A DNA stretch of 64,000 nt from Martelella mediterranea DSM 17316 (GCF_002043005.1 NZ_CP020332.1:186001-250000), one strand, 5' to 3'. Numbered from the stretch's first letter, positions 35,845 to 44,566 are shown. Translations and numbers: made by a program. The notes: a model not told the origin generated them from the letters alone.

Positions 35845-37098
35845 TCACTCGGCCTTTTGCATTTCGGTGGGCCGCCTGTTGTCGAAGTCTGCCAGGCGCC
35901 ACTCCTGATATCGCTTCAGCAAGCGTTCGGAGCCATCTCTTGTGAACACTTTCTGCTTCAGCAGAAGGGCGGCGCCCGTCAGGCATCCGATCTCGTTGGG
36001 CGGCGCGGCTTCGATGATCAGGTTATTGGTCGCCAGCGGCAGGCAGCGTTGATAAACCCGCTCGCGCACGCCCGCGAGCAGGTATTCCTGCGCCGCAGCC
36101 AGCGTGCTGCCGATTCTGATCGTCCTGGGATTGAGAATGCTCACGACATCGGCAACCACCTCGCCGAGCGCGCGGCCGGCTTCCCGCAGAAGGCCGATCG
36201 CTTCGGGAACGTGTTGATCGATCAGGCGGATGACATCATGCGCATCCTCTGCCTCGAAGCCGCTTGCGCGCAGTTCGCGCGCGATCGCCCAGCCGGCGGC
36301 ATGGGCCTCGAGGCAGCCAACCTTGCCGCAACGACACAGCGGGGCCTTCTCCCGGTTGAGCTGGATGTGACCGATATCCCCGGAAGCGCCGTTGGCGCCA
36401 TGATAGAGGTGTCCGTCGGCGATCAGGCCGGAGCCGATCCCCGTGCCCATCTTGATGAAGAAGAAATCATCGCCGGCTTCCGGTGCGCGTCGGGATTCGT
36501 AGAGCGTCATCAGATTGACGTCGTTTTCGACAAACACGGGGATGCCCAGCCGCCTTTCCAGCCATGGCACGATCTGGAAATTATCCCATCCTCTCAGGAT
36601 CGAGGGGCCGACCACCAGTCCGACCTTGACGTCGATCGGCGCGGGCAGACTGACGGAGAGACCAATCAGGAAAGGCCTGTCCGGAAGGCCAGACAGCATG
36701 GTGTCGAAGCCGTTGGCGATGTTCCTGAGTGCAGGCTCCGCTCCATCCTCGGGTCGATAGTCAAGTGTCTCCCGGTGAAGGATGGTGCCCTGCACGTTGA
36801 GAACAGCAAGGCGGATGGTGGTCTCGCCGATATCGGCGGCAAGAAGGAGCCCGAGATCCGGATTGATTCCGAGCATTTTCGTCGGCCGGCCGCCGCTGGG
36901 AACCGTCTCGCGCAACTCCACGACCAGATCACTCTCGATGAGGGGGGCAAGTCTCTGACCGAGCGTCATGCGAGACAGACCGGTTGCACGCGCAAGCGCC
37001 GCCCGCGATATGTCGTTCTGCGCAATGATCGAAAACGTCTCTGCCGAAGCGGCGAATGAGGCCGGATCATCAAGCACGGTTTTTTCGGTGATGCTCAC
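35845..37098 (-). CDS. ROK-family transcriptional regulator
   Basis: About 417 residues from a GTG with AGGAG upstream (VSITEKTVLDD). The N-terminal winged helix (ISRAALARATGLSRMTLGQR) is followed by an ROK sugar-kinase fold: LLAADIGETTIRLAVLN nucleotide loop, GTGIGSGLIADG, and the zinc motif CRCGKVGCLEAH. Such proteins usually repress sugar uptake genes. An IS6 element ends only about 40 bp before the start, so its native promoter and divergent neighbour have been displaced. The frame runs into the IS, but those extra codons are IS sequence. The DctM scrap beside it may be a relic of its former target operon. Confidence 0.88.
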   Translation of the reverse strand: MSITEKTVLDDPASFAASAETFSIIAQNDISRAALARATGLSRMTLGQRLAPLIESDLVVELRETVPSGGRPTKMLGINPDLGLLLAADIGETTIRLAVLNVQGTILHRETLDYRPEDGAEPALRNIANGFDTMLSGLPDRPFLIGLSVSLPAPIDVKVGLVVGPSILRGWDNFQIVPWLERRLGIPVFVENDVNLMTLYESRRAPEAGDDFFFIKMGTGIGSGLIADGHLYHGANGASGDIGHIQLNREKAPLCRCGKVGCLEAHAAGWAIARELRASGFEAEDAHDVIRLIDQHVPEAIGLLREAGRALGEVVADVVSILNPRTIRIGSTLAAAQEYLLAGVRERVYQRCLPLATNNLIIEAAPPNEIGCLTGAALLLKQKVFTRDGSERLLKRYQEWRLADFDNRRPTEMQKAE

Positions 37099-37138
37099 GA
37101 TTTCACTCCTGCAGCGCCTTCGGCCATATGTCTGTACG

Positions 37139-37947
37139 GCATTGCCAAGTTGTTTGACCTCCGCGTTTCGGGTATCGAGACGAGATGAAGTTGCCGAGCT
37201 CATTTCCCCGTCTGAAGGGGTTTCGTTTTCCGCGTGAAGTTGTCGCCTTCGCGGTCTGGGCCTATCATCGATTTGCGTTGAGCACGGCCGATGTGGAAGA
37301 TCTTCTTGCTGAACGCGGTGTGATCGTGAGCAGGGAAACGGTTCGTCTCTGGATCAACCGCTTTGGCCGACATTTTGCCGACTGTATTCGCACAGACCGG
37401 CCCAAGCCGAACGATAAGTGGCATATGGATGAGGCTGTCATCACGATCAGCGGAAAAAAATTCTGGCTTTGGCGGGCAATTGACGCCGCTGGTGACGTGC
37501 TCGACATTTTGGTTCAAGCTCGCCGCAATACCAAAGCTGCCAAGCGTTTTTTCTCAAGGTTGGTCAAGCAATTCGGTGAACCACGTGTCGTCGTGACGGA
37601 CAAGCTGCGCAGCTATATCAAGCCGATACAAGACCTGACGCCAGATGCTGATCATCGGGCCCACAAGGGCCTGAACAACAGAATTGAAAACTCACACCGT
37701 CAGACGAGGAAGCGAGAGAAGATCATGGGGCGATTCAAATCACCTCGTCAAGCTCAACGTTTTCTGTCAGCCCACGATCAGATAAACACCCTCTTTCGTC
37801 CCCGCCGATACAACCTCTCAGCTCTCTCATATCGACACGCAAGAGCAGATGCCTTCTGCCTGTGGGCCGATTACACGGCAGAAATGGCAGCTTGAAAAAC
37901 GAACGCCTCGCCAACCCGCGACCAAAGACAAACAACTTGGCAATGCC
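37139..37947 (+). mobile_element. IS6-family element C (a different type)
   Basis: Inverted ends GGCATTGCCAAGTTGTTTG and CAAACAACTTGGCAATGCC bound 809 bp with one transposase. It belongs to a different IS6 lineage from copies A and B. Confidence 0.9.
37185..37895 (+). CDS. IS6-family transposase (element C)
   Basis: A 236-residue DDE transposase. DKWHMDEAVITISGKKFWLW, VVVTDKLRSYIKP and LNNRIENSHRQTRKRE hold the catalytic Asp, Asp and Glu. YHRFALSTADVEDLLAERGV forms the DNA-binding start. It appears intact. Confidence 0.92.
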   Translation: MKLPSSFPRLKGFRFPREVVAFAVWAYHRFALSTADVEDLLAERGVIVSRETVRLWINRFGRHFADCIRTDRPKPNDKWHMDEAVITISGKKFWLWRAIDAAGDVLDILVQARRNTKAAKRFFSRLVKQFGEPRVVVTDKLRSYIKPIQDLTPDADHRAHKGLNNRIENSHRQTRKREKIMGRFKSPRQAQRFLSAHDQINTLFRPRRYNLSALSYRHARADAFCLWADYTAEMAA

Positions 37948-38138
37948 ACGTGAGGTGGTCGAGCAGTACGGACAGTTCCAGCACGCTCTCGAATAGCGTC
38001 TGAAATCCGGTAAAGTCTGGCCCGGGCGCGGTTTTTCCGGTAACATGTCTGCAGTTTGCCCGTCTTGCGCTACCCGGATGCCCGTTGCGGATCGAGGCTA
38101 GGAAATCTGTTGCCTCTCAGGCCTCAACGGGAAAGTTC

Positions 38139-38321
38139 ATGCGATTTCTTTTGCTCATCACGCTTCTGATCGCTCCGCTACTTGCACATGCAGAGACGCT
38201 ACGGATCGCAAGCTGGAACATCGAGCATCTGGTCGCTGATACCGATCGTGGATGCCGACCGCGAAGTGAGGCGGACTTCCAGCGCGTACGTGATGTGATC
38301 GCGCAGGTGGATGCTGACATC
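38139..38321 (+). pseudogene. N-terminal fragment of an exported endonuclease/exonuclease/phosphatase-family protein
   Basis: A signal peptide (MRFLLLITLLIAPLLAHA) leads into TLRIASWNIEHLVAD and DFQRVRDVIAQVDADIW, the first motif of the EEP (DNase I-like) fold. Right after DADIW the sequence switches to the start of a TRAP permease gene, and the catalytic remainder is missing. The break coincides with a rise in GC content. Confidence 0.75.
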
Positions 38322-38323
38322 TG

Positions 38324-38830
38324 GTGGCGCGTCAGGGGGTCGACCTTCTGGTCACCCTCTCGGCCTGGGTCGGCGGCCTGGGATTGGCCGCAGGCCTCGG
38401 CGTCGTGCTATATGACGTGATCGCCCGGGCCTTCGGGCATCCGCTGTCCGGCTCGCCCGACATCGTGCAGATGTGCTTCGTGGTCATCGTCTTCGGCTGT
38501 GTGCCGCTGTGCGAACGCACCGCGGGCAATGTGCGGCTGGATCTGCTGGAAACCCTGTTCCCGCCCGCCCTGAACCGCGTCTTCGACCTGATCGCCACGG
38601 CGCTGGGGGCCGCGCTTTTCGTGCTGATCGGCTGGAAATGCTGGGAGGCGGCGCAGATTTCGCGGATGCTGAACCTCGGCACCAATGTGCTGCGCATCCC
38701 CAAGGCGCCGTTCCAGATCGCCATCACCCTGGCCTCGGGCATCGTCGCGCTGTCGATGGTGCTGCACCTGATCGAAATCGCGTTGGGTCGGGCCCAATCC
38801 CCCGCCGCGCAGCAGGAGCCCGCAACGTGA
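38324..38830 (+). CDS. TRAP transporter small permease (DctQ)
   Basis: A protein of 168 residues with four membrane helices, opening at GTG. GVVLYDVIARAFGHPLSGS and the SPDIVQMCFVVIVFG segment are typical DctQ features. It is the small integral-membrane subunit of a solute-importing TRAP system. Its first codons lie directly on a recombination joint, so a few native N-terminal residues may be lost. Its stop overlaps the dctM start (GTGA). Confidence 0.82.
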   Translation: MARQGVDLLVTLSAWVGGLGLAAGLGVVLYDVIARAFGHPLSGSPDIVQMCFVVIVFGCVPLCERTAGNVRLDLLETLFPPALNRVFDLIATALGAALFVLIGWKCWEAAQISRMLNLGTNVLRIPKAPFQIAITLASGIVALSMVLHLIEIALGRAQSPAAQQEPAT

Positions 38831-40170
38831 CACCCGCAATGATCGGGGGGCTGGGGATCCTCGCCCTCTTCGTGCTGATGGCGATCCGCGTCCCCATCGC
38901 CTTTGCCATGCTGGCCGTGGGTCTGGCCGGAACCGCGGCGCTGAACGGGTTGAACCCGGCGCTGAGCATGCTGGCCACCGAGAGCTTCACCGTCGCCACC
39001 TCCTATGAGCTGATCGTGGTGCCGCTGTTCATCCTGATGGGCAATGTTGCGACACAGGCCGGGATGAGCAGTTCTCTCTACGACGCGGCCTACGCCTGGA
39101 TCGGGCGGCTAAGGGGCGGGCTTGCCTCGGCCACCATCGTCGGCTGCGCCGGGTTTGCGGCGCTGTCCGGCTCGTCGATCGCCTCGGCGCTGACCATGGG
39201 CAAGGTGTCGATCGGCGAGATGGACCGCTTCGGCTATTCCCCGCGCCTGTCGACCGGCGTGGTCGCCGCGGGCGGCACGCTGGGGATTCTGATCCCGCCC
39301 TCGACCGGCTTCGTGCTCTACGCGATCCTGACCCAGCAGAGCATCGGCCGCCTGTTCCTGGCGGGGGTGGTGCCCGGGATCCTGCTGGCGCTGCTGTTCG
39401 TCGGCACCGTGACGCTTCTGTGCACGATCTTCCCCAGCTGGGGGCCCCGCGGCCCGCGCACCAACTGGACCGAGAAGGCCCGCGCGACCCTCGGCGCCCT
39501 GCCGATCCTGGCGATCATCCTCGTCTCCATCGGCGGGATCTACACCGGTATCTTCTCGCCCATCGAATCCTCGGCCGTCGGCGCGGGACTGGCCATCGTG
39601 CTGGGCTTCGCGCTGCGCCGCCTGACGCTGGCGGGGCTCTGGCGGGCGATCCTCGACAGCGGCCGGACCACGGCGACGGTGATGCTGATCCTGATCTCGG
39701 CCTATATCCTGAACCCGTTCATCTCGCTCACCGGCGTGCCGCATGTGGTGGGCGAATGGCTGGCCGGGGTCACCGCCGGGCCGATCACCACGCTGGTGCT
39801 GATCCTGCTGTGCTATCTGGTGCTGGGCTGCTTCCTTGAGGGGCTGTCGATGATCGTGCTGACCATGCCGATCCTCTACCCCATCGTCATCGGGCTGGGC
39901 TTCGATCCGATCTGGTACGGCGTCATCATCGTCATCGTGCTGGAAATGGCGATGATCTCGCCACCGGTCGGGGTCAATGTGTTCATCGTCCGATCCATCG
40001 CGCCCCGGGTGCCGCTGGCTGAAATCTTCCTCGGCGTGTTGCCGTTCTGGGTGGCGATGATCCTGCTGGTGGGGATCCTGATCCTGTTCCCGGCGTTGGC
40101 CACATATCTTCCGGATAGGATGATGCAGTGGGGTTTTAAATGCTGTCTACGTAAGCATCGCTCCTTCTGA
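38827..40170 (+). CDS. TRAP transporter large permease (DctM), altered C-terminus
   Basis: About 447 residues with some 12 membrane helices; GTG start overlapping dctQ. VPLFILMGNVATQAGMS, LGILIPPSTGFVLYAI and MAMISPPVGVNVFIV are hallmark DctM blocks. It imports organic acids using a Na+ gradient together with a periplasmic binding protein. The normal end is probably about LATYLPDRMM; the last 14 residues come from the joint with an IS3-family end. The matching binding-protein gene nearby is only a fragment, so the system may depend on another binding protein. Confidence 0.85.
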   Translation: MTPAMIGGLGILALFVLMAIRVPIAFAMLAVGLAGTAALNGLNPALSMLATESFTVATSYELIVVPLFILMGNVATQAGMSSSLYDAAYAWIGRLRGGLASATIVGCAGFAALSGSSIASALTMGKVSIGEMDRFGYSPRLSTGVVAAGGTLGILIPPSTGFVLYAILTQQSIGRLFLAGVVPGILLALLFVGTVTLLCTIFPSWGPRGPRTNWTEKARATLGALPILAIILVSIGGIYTGIFSPIESSAVGAGLAIVLGFALRRLTLAGLWRAILDSGRTTATVMLILISAYILNPFISLTGVPHVVGEWLAGVTAGPITTLVLILLCYLVLGCFLEGLSMIVLTMPILYPIVIGLGFDPIWYGVIIVIVLEMAMISPPVGVNVFIVRSIAPRVPLAEIFLGVLPFWVAMILLVGILILFPALATYLPDRMMQWGFKCCLRKHRSF

Positions 40171-40245
40171 CCTGAGCCCCACTTCTTCCTCCAGTTTGAG
40201 GTAGAGTCCGCCCCAACCAGGAGACGGACAATGAGGCGATCAAGG
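40169..40245 (+). mobile_element. Left-end fragment of an IS3-family element
   Basis: The stretch TGACCTGAGCCCCAC, an AACCAGGAGACGG leader, and ATG followed by codons for MRRSRFT match the 5' end of an IS3-type (IS407-like) element. Only this leader and the first codons of orfA remain. Confidence 0.5.
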
Positions 40246-40324
40246 TTCACGGTGTCAACGGCGGTTGCGTGCGCGTCTCCGTCATCCAGAGCAAGACCCA
40301 ACGCCCCGTTCAGTTCGAGGTCAC

Positions 40325-40535
40325 AGAGAACACCTCGGCCAGGGTCTGGGTCCAGAACGGCATATCCCGCTCGGCATAGAGCGGCATGAAGCTGGCTGAG
40401 CCCGATGATGTTGAGATGCCCTTGGCTCAGCTCCTGCGCCAGCGCGGGGCCGGTGAAGCCACCTGCGAACAGCGCGGAAGAAAGCGCGGTGGTGAGAAGG
40501 GGCTTTCCGGTATGGCGGATCGTATTGGCCTCCAG
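40325..40535 (-). pseudogene. N-terminal remnant of a TRAP substrate-binding protein
   Basis: The minus strand has a signal-like segment (TTALSSALFAGGFTGPALAQ), then SQGHLNIIG, and in a shifted frame SFMPLYAERDMPFWTQTLAE, resembling the start of DctP-type binding proteins (PFW.TL). The remainder is absent and the start codon is unclear. The 80 bases between it and the IS3 fragment are unassigned. Confidence 0.5.
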
Positions 40536-40537
40536 TG

Positions 40538-40552
40538 TTCTATATTGTAGAA
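40538..40552. promoter_or_regulatory. Perfect palindrome in front of the IclR gene
   Basis: TTCTA-TATTG-TAGAA is an inverted repeat of IclR-operator style, located between the binding-protein remnant and the divergent iclR-type gene. Autoregulation is likely. Confidence 0.6.
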
Positions 40553-40614
40553 AATGCGTACCGGAATTAGAGAATAATCTTTCACATTTCTTTCCGTCGA
40601 GTGAGGCGTGCAGC

Positions 40615-41442
40615 ATGACCGACGAAAGCCCCGATCTGCCCTACAATAAGGCAGGTCTTGACAAGTCCTTCTCGAAGGGGCTGATCCTGTTGCGGCACCT
40701 GGCAACCTGCGAGGCGCCGGCGGGCATCAGCGACCTGTCGGCGGCTCTCGGCATGACCAAGAGCAACGTGCACCGCCTGTTGCAAACCCTTGCGGCGTAT
40801 GGATTCGTTCACAAGAACGCCAAGTCCCGCTACAGCCCTTCGCTGCGCTACTGGGAGATGGGCTACGAGGTCTGGCTGCACTCGCGCGCGGGGCAAGTTG
40901 CGCTGAACGACGCGGACGGGCTCGCGCTCAAGGCGAACTGCCTCGTGCACATCACTTTGGCAGCCGAGGAAAGCCAGGAACTGATTCTCTATGATCGGAT
41001 CGGTACGCCGATCGCCCATCCCATGCGCAGGCTTTGGCCCACGGGCACCCGCGTGCCGATCTGGCGAATCATCAACGGCTGGTCCGATTTCGTGGCCTTC
41101 CAGATCGCCTATATCGCCGCCAAGCCCGAGGTCGAGCTGACCTCGCGCCGCGATGAGATCAGCCGCCACCTGGAAGACAGCGGCCTGACCTACGAGGGTC
41201 TGGCCGAGCACGTCACCGCCGCCCGCGACCTGGGTTACGCCGAGAACCTCGGCAGCGGGCTGGAGAATATCGAGGGCACAGCATGCGCCTTCCGCGACGA
41301 GACCGGTGCGCCGGTGGGCGTGCTCAGCACGATCTACGACCGTGACGGCAGCCGCGACGGCCGGCGCGAGGATACCCGGCGGCTCAACCGCCTCTATGCC
41401 CATTCCATATCCCGATCCCTGGGCTTCCGGGATCCAAACTGA
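40615..41442 (+). CDS. IclR-family transcriptional regulator
   Basis: A protein of 275 residues. FSKGLILLRHLATCEAPAGI and LSAALGMTKSNVHRLLQTLA form the winged-helix DNA-binding part; the C-terminal effector domain includes AYGFVHKN, IAHPMRRLWPTGTRVP and TACAFRDETGAPVGVLS. The ATG follows a GTGAGG-like site. It is followed after 10 nt by the cysteine hydrolase gene, suggesting one transcript. It probably responds to an aromatic or organic acid metabolite of the catabolic block. Confidence 0.88.
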   Translation: MTDESPDLPYNKAGLDKSFSKGLILLRHLATCEAPAGISDLSAALGMTKSNVHRLLQTLAAYGFVHKNAKSRYSPSLRYWEMGYEVWLHSRAGQVALNDADGLALKANCLVHITLAAEESQELILYDRIGTPIAHPMRRLWPTGTRVPIWRIINGWSDFVAFQIAYIAAKPEVELTSRRDEISRHLEDSGLTYEGLAEHVTAARDLGYAENLGSGLENIEGTACAFRDETGAPVGVLSTIYDRDGSRDGRREDTRRLNRLYAHSISRSLGFRDPN

Positions 41443-41452
41443 GAGAAACTTC

Positions 41453-42076
41453 ATGGACGAACAAGCCTTCAAGGCCCGTGGATTCGGGCAGACCATCGGT
41501 TTCGGCCGCCGCTCGGCGCTGGTGGTGATCGATGTCATCAAGGGTTTCACCAATCCCGACCTGCCGCTGGGCGCGGACCTGTCGTCGCAGATCGTGGCGA
41601 TCAACGCACTGATCGCCGATTTCGCGGCCCGCCGCGAGCCGGTGTTCTTCACCACCGTGCGCTACGACGAGCCGGATCTGTCTGACGCCGGGATCTGGCC
41701 ACTGAAACAGGGCGGGCTGAAGACTCTGGCCGCCAGCGGCGATGGGGCCGAGCTGGACCCGAGGCTGAGCCTCGCGGCCGGAGAACGCACGCTGGTGAAG
41801 AAATACGCCTCGTCCTTCTTCGGCACCGACCTGTCGAGCCGGCTGGTGGCCGAGGGTGTCGACACGCTCGTGATCACCGGGTGCACGACCTCGGGCTGCG
41901 TGCGCGCGACGGCGGTGGACTCGCTGCAGAACGGCTTCCGTCCGATCGTCGTGCGCGAGGCGGTGGGCGACCGCAGCCAGCCCGCACATGAGCAGAGCCT
42001 GCTGGACCTGCAGGCGAAATATGCTGACGTGGTCTCGCTCGACGCGGCGCTGATGCGCGAGATGGCGGGCGCCTGA
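41453..42076 (+). CDS. Isochorismatase-family cysteine hydrolase
   Basis: A 207-residue alpha/beta enzyme with the family triad: Asp27 in LVVIDVIKGF, Lys in LVKKYASSFFGTDL, and Cys near 149 in TGCTTSGCVRATAVD. The group includes N-carbamoylsarcosine amidase, maleamate amidohydrolase (NicF-like) and nicotinamidase. With ring-oxidising enzymes nearby, an amidase acting on an amide intermediate is plausible, but specificity is not readable. It is placed with the IclR gene and convergent with marR. Confidence 0.85.
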   Translation: MDEQAFKARGFGQTIGFGRRSALVVIDVIKGFTNPDLPLGADLSSQIVAINALIADFAARREPVFFTTVRYDEPDLSDAGIWPLKQGGLKTLAASGDGAELDPRLSLAAGERTLVKKYASSFFGTDLSSRLVAEGVDTLVITGCTTSGCVRATAVDSLQNGFRPIVVREAVGDRSQPAHEQSLLDLQAKYADVVSLDAALMREMAGA

Positions 42077-42112
42077 ACGGCGCCCTGCCCCACCAACCCG
42101 CCTGCGACCCGG

Positions 42113-42634
42113 TCAGAAGCTCGACCGGGTCGCGGGCACCTTGATCCCCTGCTCGGCGGCGGCGTTCTCATCGGCCTCGAGATTCGTGATGATCGCCAGG
42201 AGACCCTTGCGCAGCACGCGCACCTCGTCCTCCTCCAGCCCCTTCAGCGAGATCAGGTTGACGTCATGCGCCATCGGCTCCAGCCGGTCGCGCAATTCCC
42301 AGCCCTTGGGCGTCAGGAATATCCGCAAAGTCCGCTTGTTGCCGTCCATCTTCTGCCGCGTGATCACGCCCTGCTTCTCCAGCTTGGTCAGCGCGGCATG
42401 CGCGGTGGGTTCGGTCAGATGCGCGCGCTGGCTCAGCTCGCGCTGCGACAACCCGTCATTGTACCAAAGGATGCGCAGGAAGATCCATTGGCCGAAGGTG
42501 ATCCCCTCGTCCTGAAGGCGCATCTGCAGCGAACGGTTGAAAGCCCTGGCGGCGAGACGAACGAGACGCGCGAGGCGCTCTTCGGTCAGCTTGGGATCGA
42601 AGTCTTCATGCCCCGAGGGCGCGGTTTCATCCAT
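42113..42634 (-). CDS. MarR-family transcriptional regulator
   Basis: About 173 residues from MDETAPSGHEDF; an upstream in-frame Met 24 codons earlier is possible, and neither has a strong ribosome site. The winged helix is clear: FGQWIFLRILWYNDGLSQRE, ELSQRAHLTEPTAHAALTKL and KMDGNKRTLRIFLTPKG. MarR repressors usually bind an aromatic ligand and release palindromic operators. It lies at the end of the long minus-strand catabolic operon and is a good candidate regulator of it. Confidence 0.88.
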   Translation of the reverse strand: MDETAPSGHEDFDPKLTEERLARLVRLAARAFNRSLQMRLQDEGITFGQWIFLRILWYNDGLSQRELSQRAHLTEPTAHAALTKLEKQGVITRQKMDGNKRTLRIFLTPKGWELRDRLEPMAHDVNLISLKGLEEDEVRVLRKGLLAIITNLEADENAAAEQGIKVPATRSSF

Positions 42635-42737
42635 GTGGAACGGTCTCAATCGGCCAGAAACGAAAGCCCCGTCGCCAGCGCGATGCCGGCGACGGGTCGC
42701 TTCCATTTGTGCTGATTTCCCGTGCAGGACGCAAGGG

Positions 42738-42755
42738 TTAGATGTCTTTTCAACC
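42738..42755. promoter_or_regulatory. Operator-like half site before marR
   Basis: TTAGATGTCT recurs here; the same TAGATGTCTA core is part of the element before the TAXI binding-protein gene at about 60.79 kb. It may be a binding site for autoregulation. Confidence 0.4.
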
Positions 42756-42805
42756 GTTTCGTGTCACCCGTTGCCCATCCACGACGCCCCGCATAGCCAT
42801 TCTGT

Positions 42806-44566
42806 TCAGCCGTCCTGTTCCGCGGTCATGCCTTCGGCCATCTCCTTGACGTAGCCGCGCAGGATGCGGGCGTCGATCACCACCGACTTGCCCGCGCGCA
42901 CCTGCGCCACGGCATCGGCCAGCGCGGCCTCGAAGGCGGCCACCGTCGCGACCGGGCCGATGCCCACCGCGCCCTGCGCCCGCGCGAGGCCGGCGATGTC
43001 GATATCCGGCTCGTCGATCGCCTGGCCGATATGCTTGTTCTCGACCGGGCGGTCGCGGTCGCGGGCGACGCGTTCCTGGTGGATCTCGTCGTTGAAGAAC
43101 GAGCGGTTGTTGGCCACCACGATCAGCATCGGCACGCTCTGATGCGTCCCGGTCCACAGCGCGGTCGCGCCCATGATGAAATCGCCGTCGCCCAAAACCG
43201 CGACCGGCATGCGGCCCGTGTCCTTCAGTGCCAGCGCCGCGCCCACGACCATGCCGGGGCCCGAGCTGATGCCTGCGCCGCCGTCATAGCCCAGATAATC
43301 GAGCGGCCCGGTGAAATCGCAATGGCGACCGTCCCAACCCAGGGGCAGACGCACCAGCGTGTGCGGATCCTCGGCCAGCCCCGCGCGCAGCACATGCGAG
43401 AGCGCGTCGAGCGACAGCACGGCATCGGGCTCCTGCCCGTGCGGCGCGGGTGCCGTGCGGGGCGCGGGTGCGGCGGGTTCCAGCCCCAGCCGTTCGCACA
43501 GCGCCGCGACCAGCGCATCGGCCTCGGTCAGGATGGTGAGATCGCTCGCCACCACGTCCTGATGATCCATCGACCAGCCGTTCGTCAGCATCGGCTCGAG
43601 CGTGGCGTTGACCACCTTGGCCCCGGCGCCCAGCTTGCCCTGCGCCAGCGTGCCGGCCGGGTCCACCCAATCGAGGCACAGCACCAGATCCGCGCCCGAC
43701 AGCGCCTCGACCGATTCAGCCGACAGGAAGAACCCGGGCGCGCCCGCGTGCAGTTTGTGGCGCGTCGGGAAGGCGGCGCCGGTCTTGATGTCGGTGATGA
43801 CGCGGGCGCCGAAATACTCGGCCAGCGCCACGCGCCGCGCCCAGTCCCCTTCATCGCGCGAGACGCGGCCCATCAGGATCACCGGCGATTGCGCCTCGGC
43901 CAGCATGTCGGCCAGGGCCGAGACCTGCGCGGCACTCGCACCCGGGGCCTGAGGGGCTGCGAAACGCGCGGGATCGGGCAGCGCGGGCATGGCTTCGATG
44001 GCGGTTTCCTGCACCGTCACGTCGAAGCAGACATAGGTGGGCGCCATCGGGGCCGAGGTGGTAATCTGCATCGCCCGCATCAGCGACGACAGCGAGGCGG
44101 CCAGCGACGCCGGTTGATCATCCCATTTCACATAGGGCCGCACCACCGCCGCCTGATCGCGCGAGGTATGCAGCCAGTCGATCCAGGGCCGACGCTTGGC
44201 CGCGTCGACCGGGCCGGTCGCGCCGAGGATCAGCATCGGCACGCGGTCGCACCAGGCGTTGTAGATGGCCATCGCGGCGTGCATCAGGCCCACATTCGCG
44301 TGCAGCACCACGGTCATCGGCTTGCCGGTGATCTTGGCCCAGCCATGGGCGATGGAAACCGCGTGTTCCTCATGCAGGCACAGCAGCATGTGCGGATCCT
44401 GGTTGCCGAGGTAGTTGACCATGCTGTCATGAAGGCCCCGGAAGCTCGAGCCGGGGTTGAGCGCGACGTAGGGCGTGTCGAGCCGGCGCAGCATCTCGGC
44501 GATGGCGTCGCTGCCGTAGAGCGTCTTCACCTCGCAGGGTGTGGGGCGGTCGGTTTCCCTGGTCAT
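42806..44566 (-). CDS. Thiamine-diphosphate-dependent enzyme (acetolactate synthase / benzoylformate decarboxylase family)
   Basis: A 586-residue protein with the three-domain ThDP plan. Glu66 in LCLHEEHAVSIAHGWAK is the conserved cofactor-activating Glu; the ThDP/Mg motif begins GDGDFIMGATALW near 459 and ends VVANNRSF. The middle domain spans about 195-340. The substrate pocket residues are not diagnostic. It could decarboxylate a 2-oxo acid or perform carboligation. GGGAG precedes the ATG. It lies in the minus-strand operon downstream of the DMT transporter and the Pht-like enzymes, which is an unusual partner for phthalate-type pathways. Confidence 0.88.
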   Translation of the reverse strand: MTRETDRPTPCEVKTLYGSDAIAEMLRRLDTPYVALNPGSSFRGLHDSMVNYLGNQDPHMLLCLHEEHAVSIAHGWAKITGKPMTVVLHANVGLMHAAMAIYNAWCDRVPMLILGATGPVDAAKRRPWIDWLHTSRDQAAVVRPYVKWDDQPASLAASLSSLMRAMQITTSAPMAPTYVCFDVTVQETAIEAMPALPDPARFAAPQAPGASAAQVSALADMLAEAQSPVILMGRVSRDEGDWARRVALAEYFGARVITDIKTGAAFPTRHKLHAGAPGFFLSAESVEALSGADLVLCLDWVDPAGTLAQGKLGAGAKVVNATLEPMLTNGWSMDHQDVVASDLTILTEADALVAALCERLGLEPAAPAPRTAPAPHGQEPDAVLSLDALSHVLRAGLAEDPHTLVRLPLGWDGRHCDFTGPLDYLGYDGGAGISSGPGMVVGAALALKDTGRMPVAVLGDGDFIMGATALWTGTHQSVPMLIVVANNRSFFNDEIHQERVARDRDRPVENKHIGQAIDEPDIDIAGLARAQGAVGIGPVATVAAFEAALADAVAQVRAGKSVVIDARILRGYVKEMAEGMTAEQDG

